Source of the DNA: Parus major
Lineage: Eukaryota; Chordata; Aves; Passeriformes; Paridae
Length of the DNA: 64,000 nt
Direction of reading: 5' to 3'
Assembly (NCBI RefSeq): GCF_001522545.3
Contig: NC_031769.1
Location: 74,555,356 to 74,619,355 of the forward strand
Below, one piece after another: positions 63,471 through 64,000 of this stretch (position 1 is its first letter; each line of letters starts with the position of its first letter). Position numbers and translations under genes: made by a program. Below the pieces are notes generated by a model. The model did not search any database and was not told the origin of the DNA. It saw nothing but the letters and a program-made list of their open reading frames with translations.

Positions 63471-64000
63471 ATCTGAAGAAACCACCAGGGCCTTTGAGGA
63501 AGTTCAGCCAGAATTTTGCAGTTGAGAGGAAACCAGGGAACCAAGATAATTTTTGGGTCTCCAGGGAAAGAGTTTTTATAGGAATTTTGAGGATGTTTGT
63601 GGCATTTTATAAAACTTCTAAGGATATTCTGAGGGTAGGATGTTCATATGGAGAGCTATTACAGGATCTTTAGGAGAAGGCCAAAGGCAGGGAAAGGTAG
63701 GAACCAAGCTGGATCAGAGAGGAGTGAGCAAAGAAGAGACAAGAGGAAAAGTACCAGTTGCATACAAGGTACTGATCAGTCTGCTTGTGAGGCCAAGTTC
63801 TGTGCCTGACTACTATAGTCTGTCCTGCATTCTTAACAGTTTTTTCTTATATATTTTGTATGTGACCTTGTTCTCCATTCTCCATCTACCAGAGATAGGA
63901 CCTGCTAAAAAATTTCAGGCCAGGCTAGCTAGTGAGGAAGAGGGCAGGGTGGCATCTTCAAAGACCCATGATCTGAACTGGTGAATGGATAAGGTATGTA
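63471..64000. other. Purine-rich then mixed block, possible TE relic, runs off the window
   Basis: From about 63480 the sequence is rich in GGA/GAG motifs, then becomes more balanced (CTTGTGAGGCCAAGTTCTGT, TATTTTGTATGTGACCTTGT). A 114-codon plus frame (63640-63984) crosses it but has no recognisable domain. The texture recalls the LTR at 29315-30059, but there is no direct match and the right end lies outside the window. Confidence 0.3.

Noticed and set aside
63640..63984. 114-codon plus-strand open frame
   Set aside because: No recognisable family, no promoter or splice context, and it lies in a possible TE relic.

Overview
The window looks like AT-rich, non-coding vertebrate nuclear DNA, most likely from a bird. 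The bird call rests on several 5'-truncated CR1 retroposons with typical 3' tails (8306, 13808, 14975, 24762, 25520, 27753), two copies of an LTR recognisable as a common avian ERVL-type family (19225-19724 and 36343-36901), and an LTR whose promoter and R/U5 segment resembles avian alpharetroviruses (23533-23860). The number of solo LTRs would fit a songbird, but that is inference and the species cannot be named.

No protein-coding exon, tRNA or rRNA gene, or CRISPR array could be supported. The longest open frames (101-123 codons) are what chance predicts in 64 kb of AT-rich DNA. Several lie inside transposable elements, and none shows a recognisable domain. The window is best read as a gene desert or part of a very large intron.

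Layout. 1-8.3 kb: unique AT-rich DNA, a GC-rich island near 2.5-3.1 kb and a complete solo LTR (4804-6070) with TG...CA ends and a 5-bp target duplication. 8.3-19 kb: unique DNA with three CR1 fragments and a 28-bp perfect palindrome. 19-30 kb: an old ERVL LTR, a poly-A tract broken by a 20-N gap, the alpharetrovirus-like LTR, three CR1 fragments and a pyrimidine/purine-rich LTR (29315-30059). 32-39 kb: the ERVL LTR in reverse orientation and three independent pairs of locally duplicated unique sequence (49 bp, about 140 bp and about 230 bp). 39-44 kb: AT/AC microsatellites. 44-64 kb: mostly unique DNA with a perfect RFX-type X-box at 44795, many T/G-rich tracts, and GC-richer blocks near 58 kb and 59.6 kb.

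No novel gene system was found. The items most worth a second look are the cluster of local duplications, the alpharetrovirus-like LTR, the intact-looking solo LTR, the X-box block, and the bias of T/G tracts toward the + strand, which may hint at transcription in the + direction. All TE family names come from recognition by eye, not from a database search.
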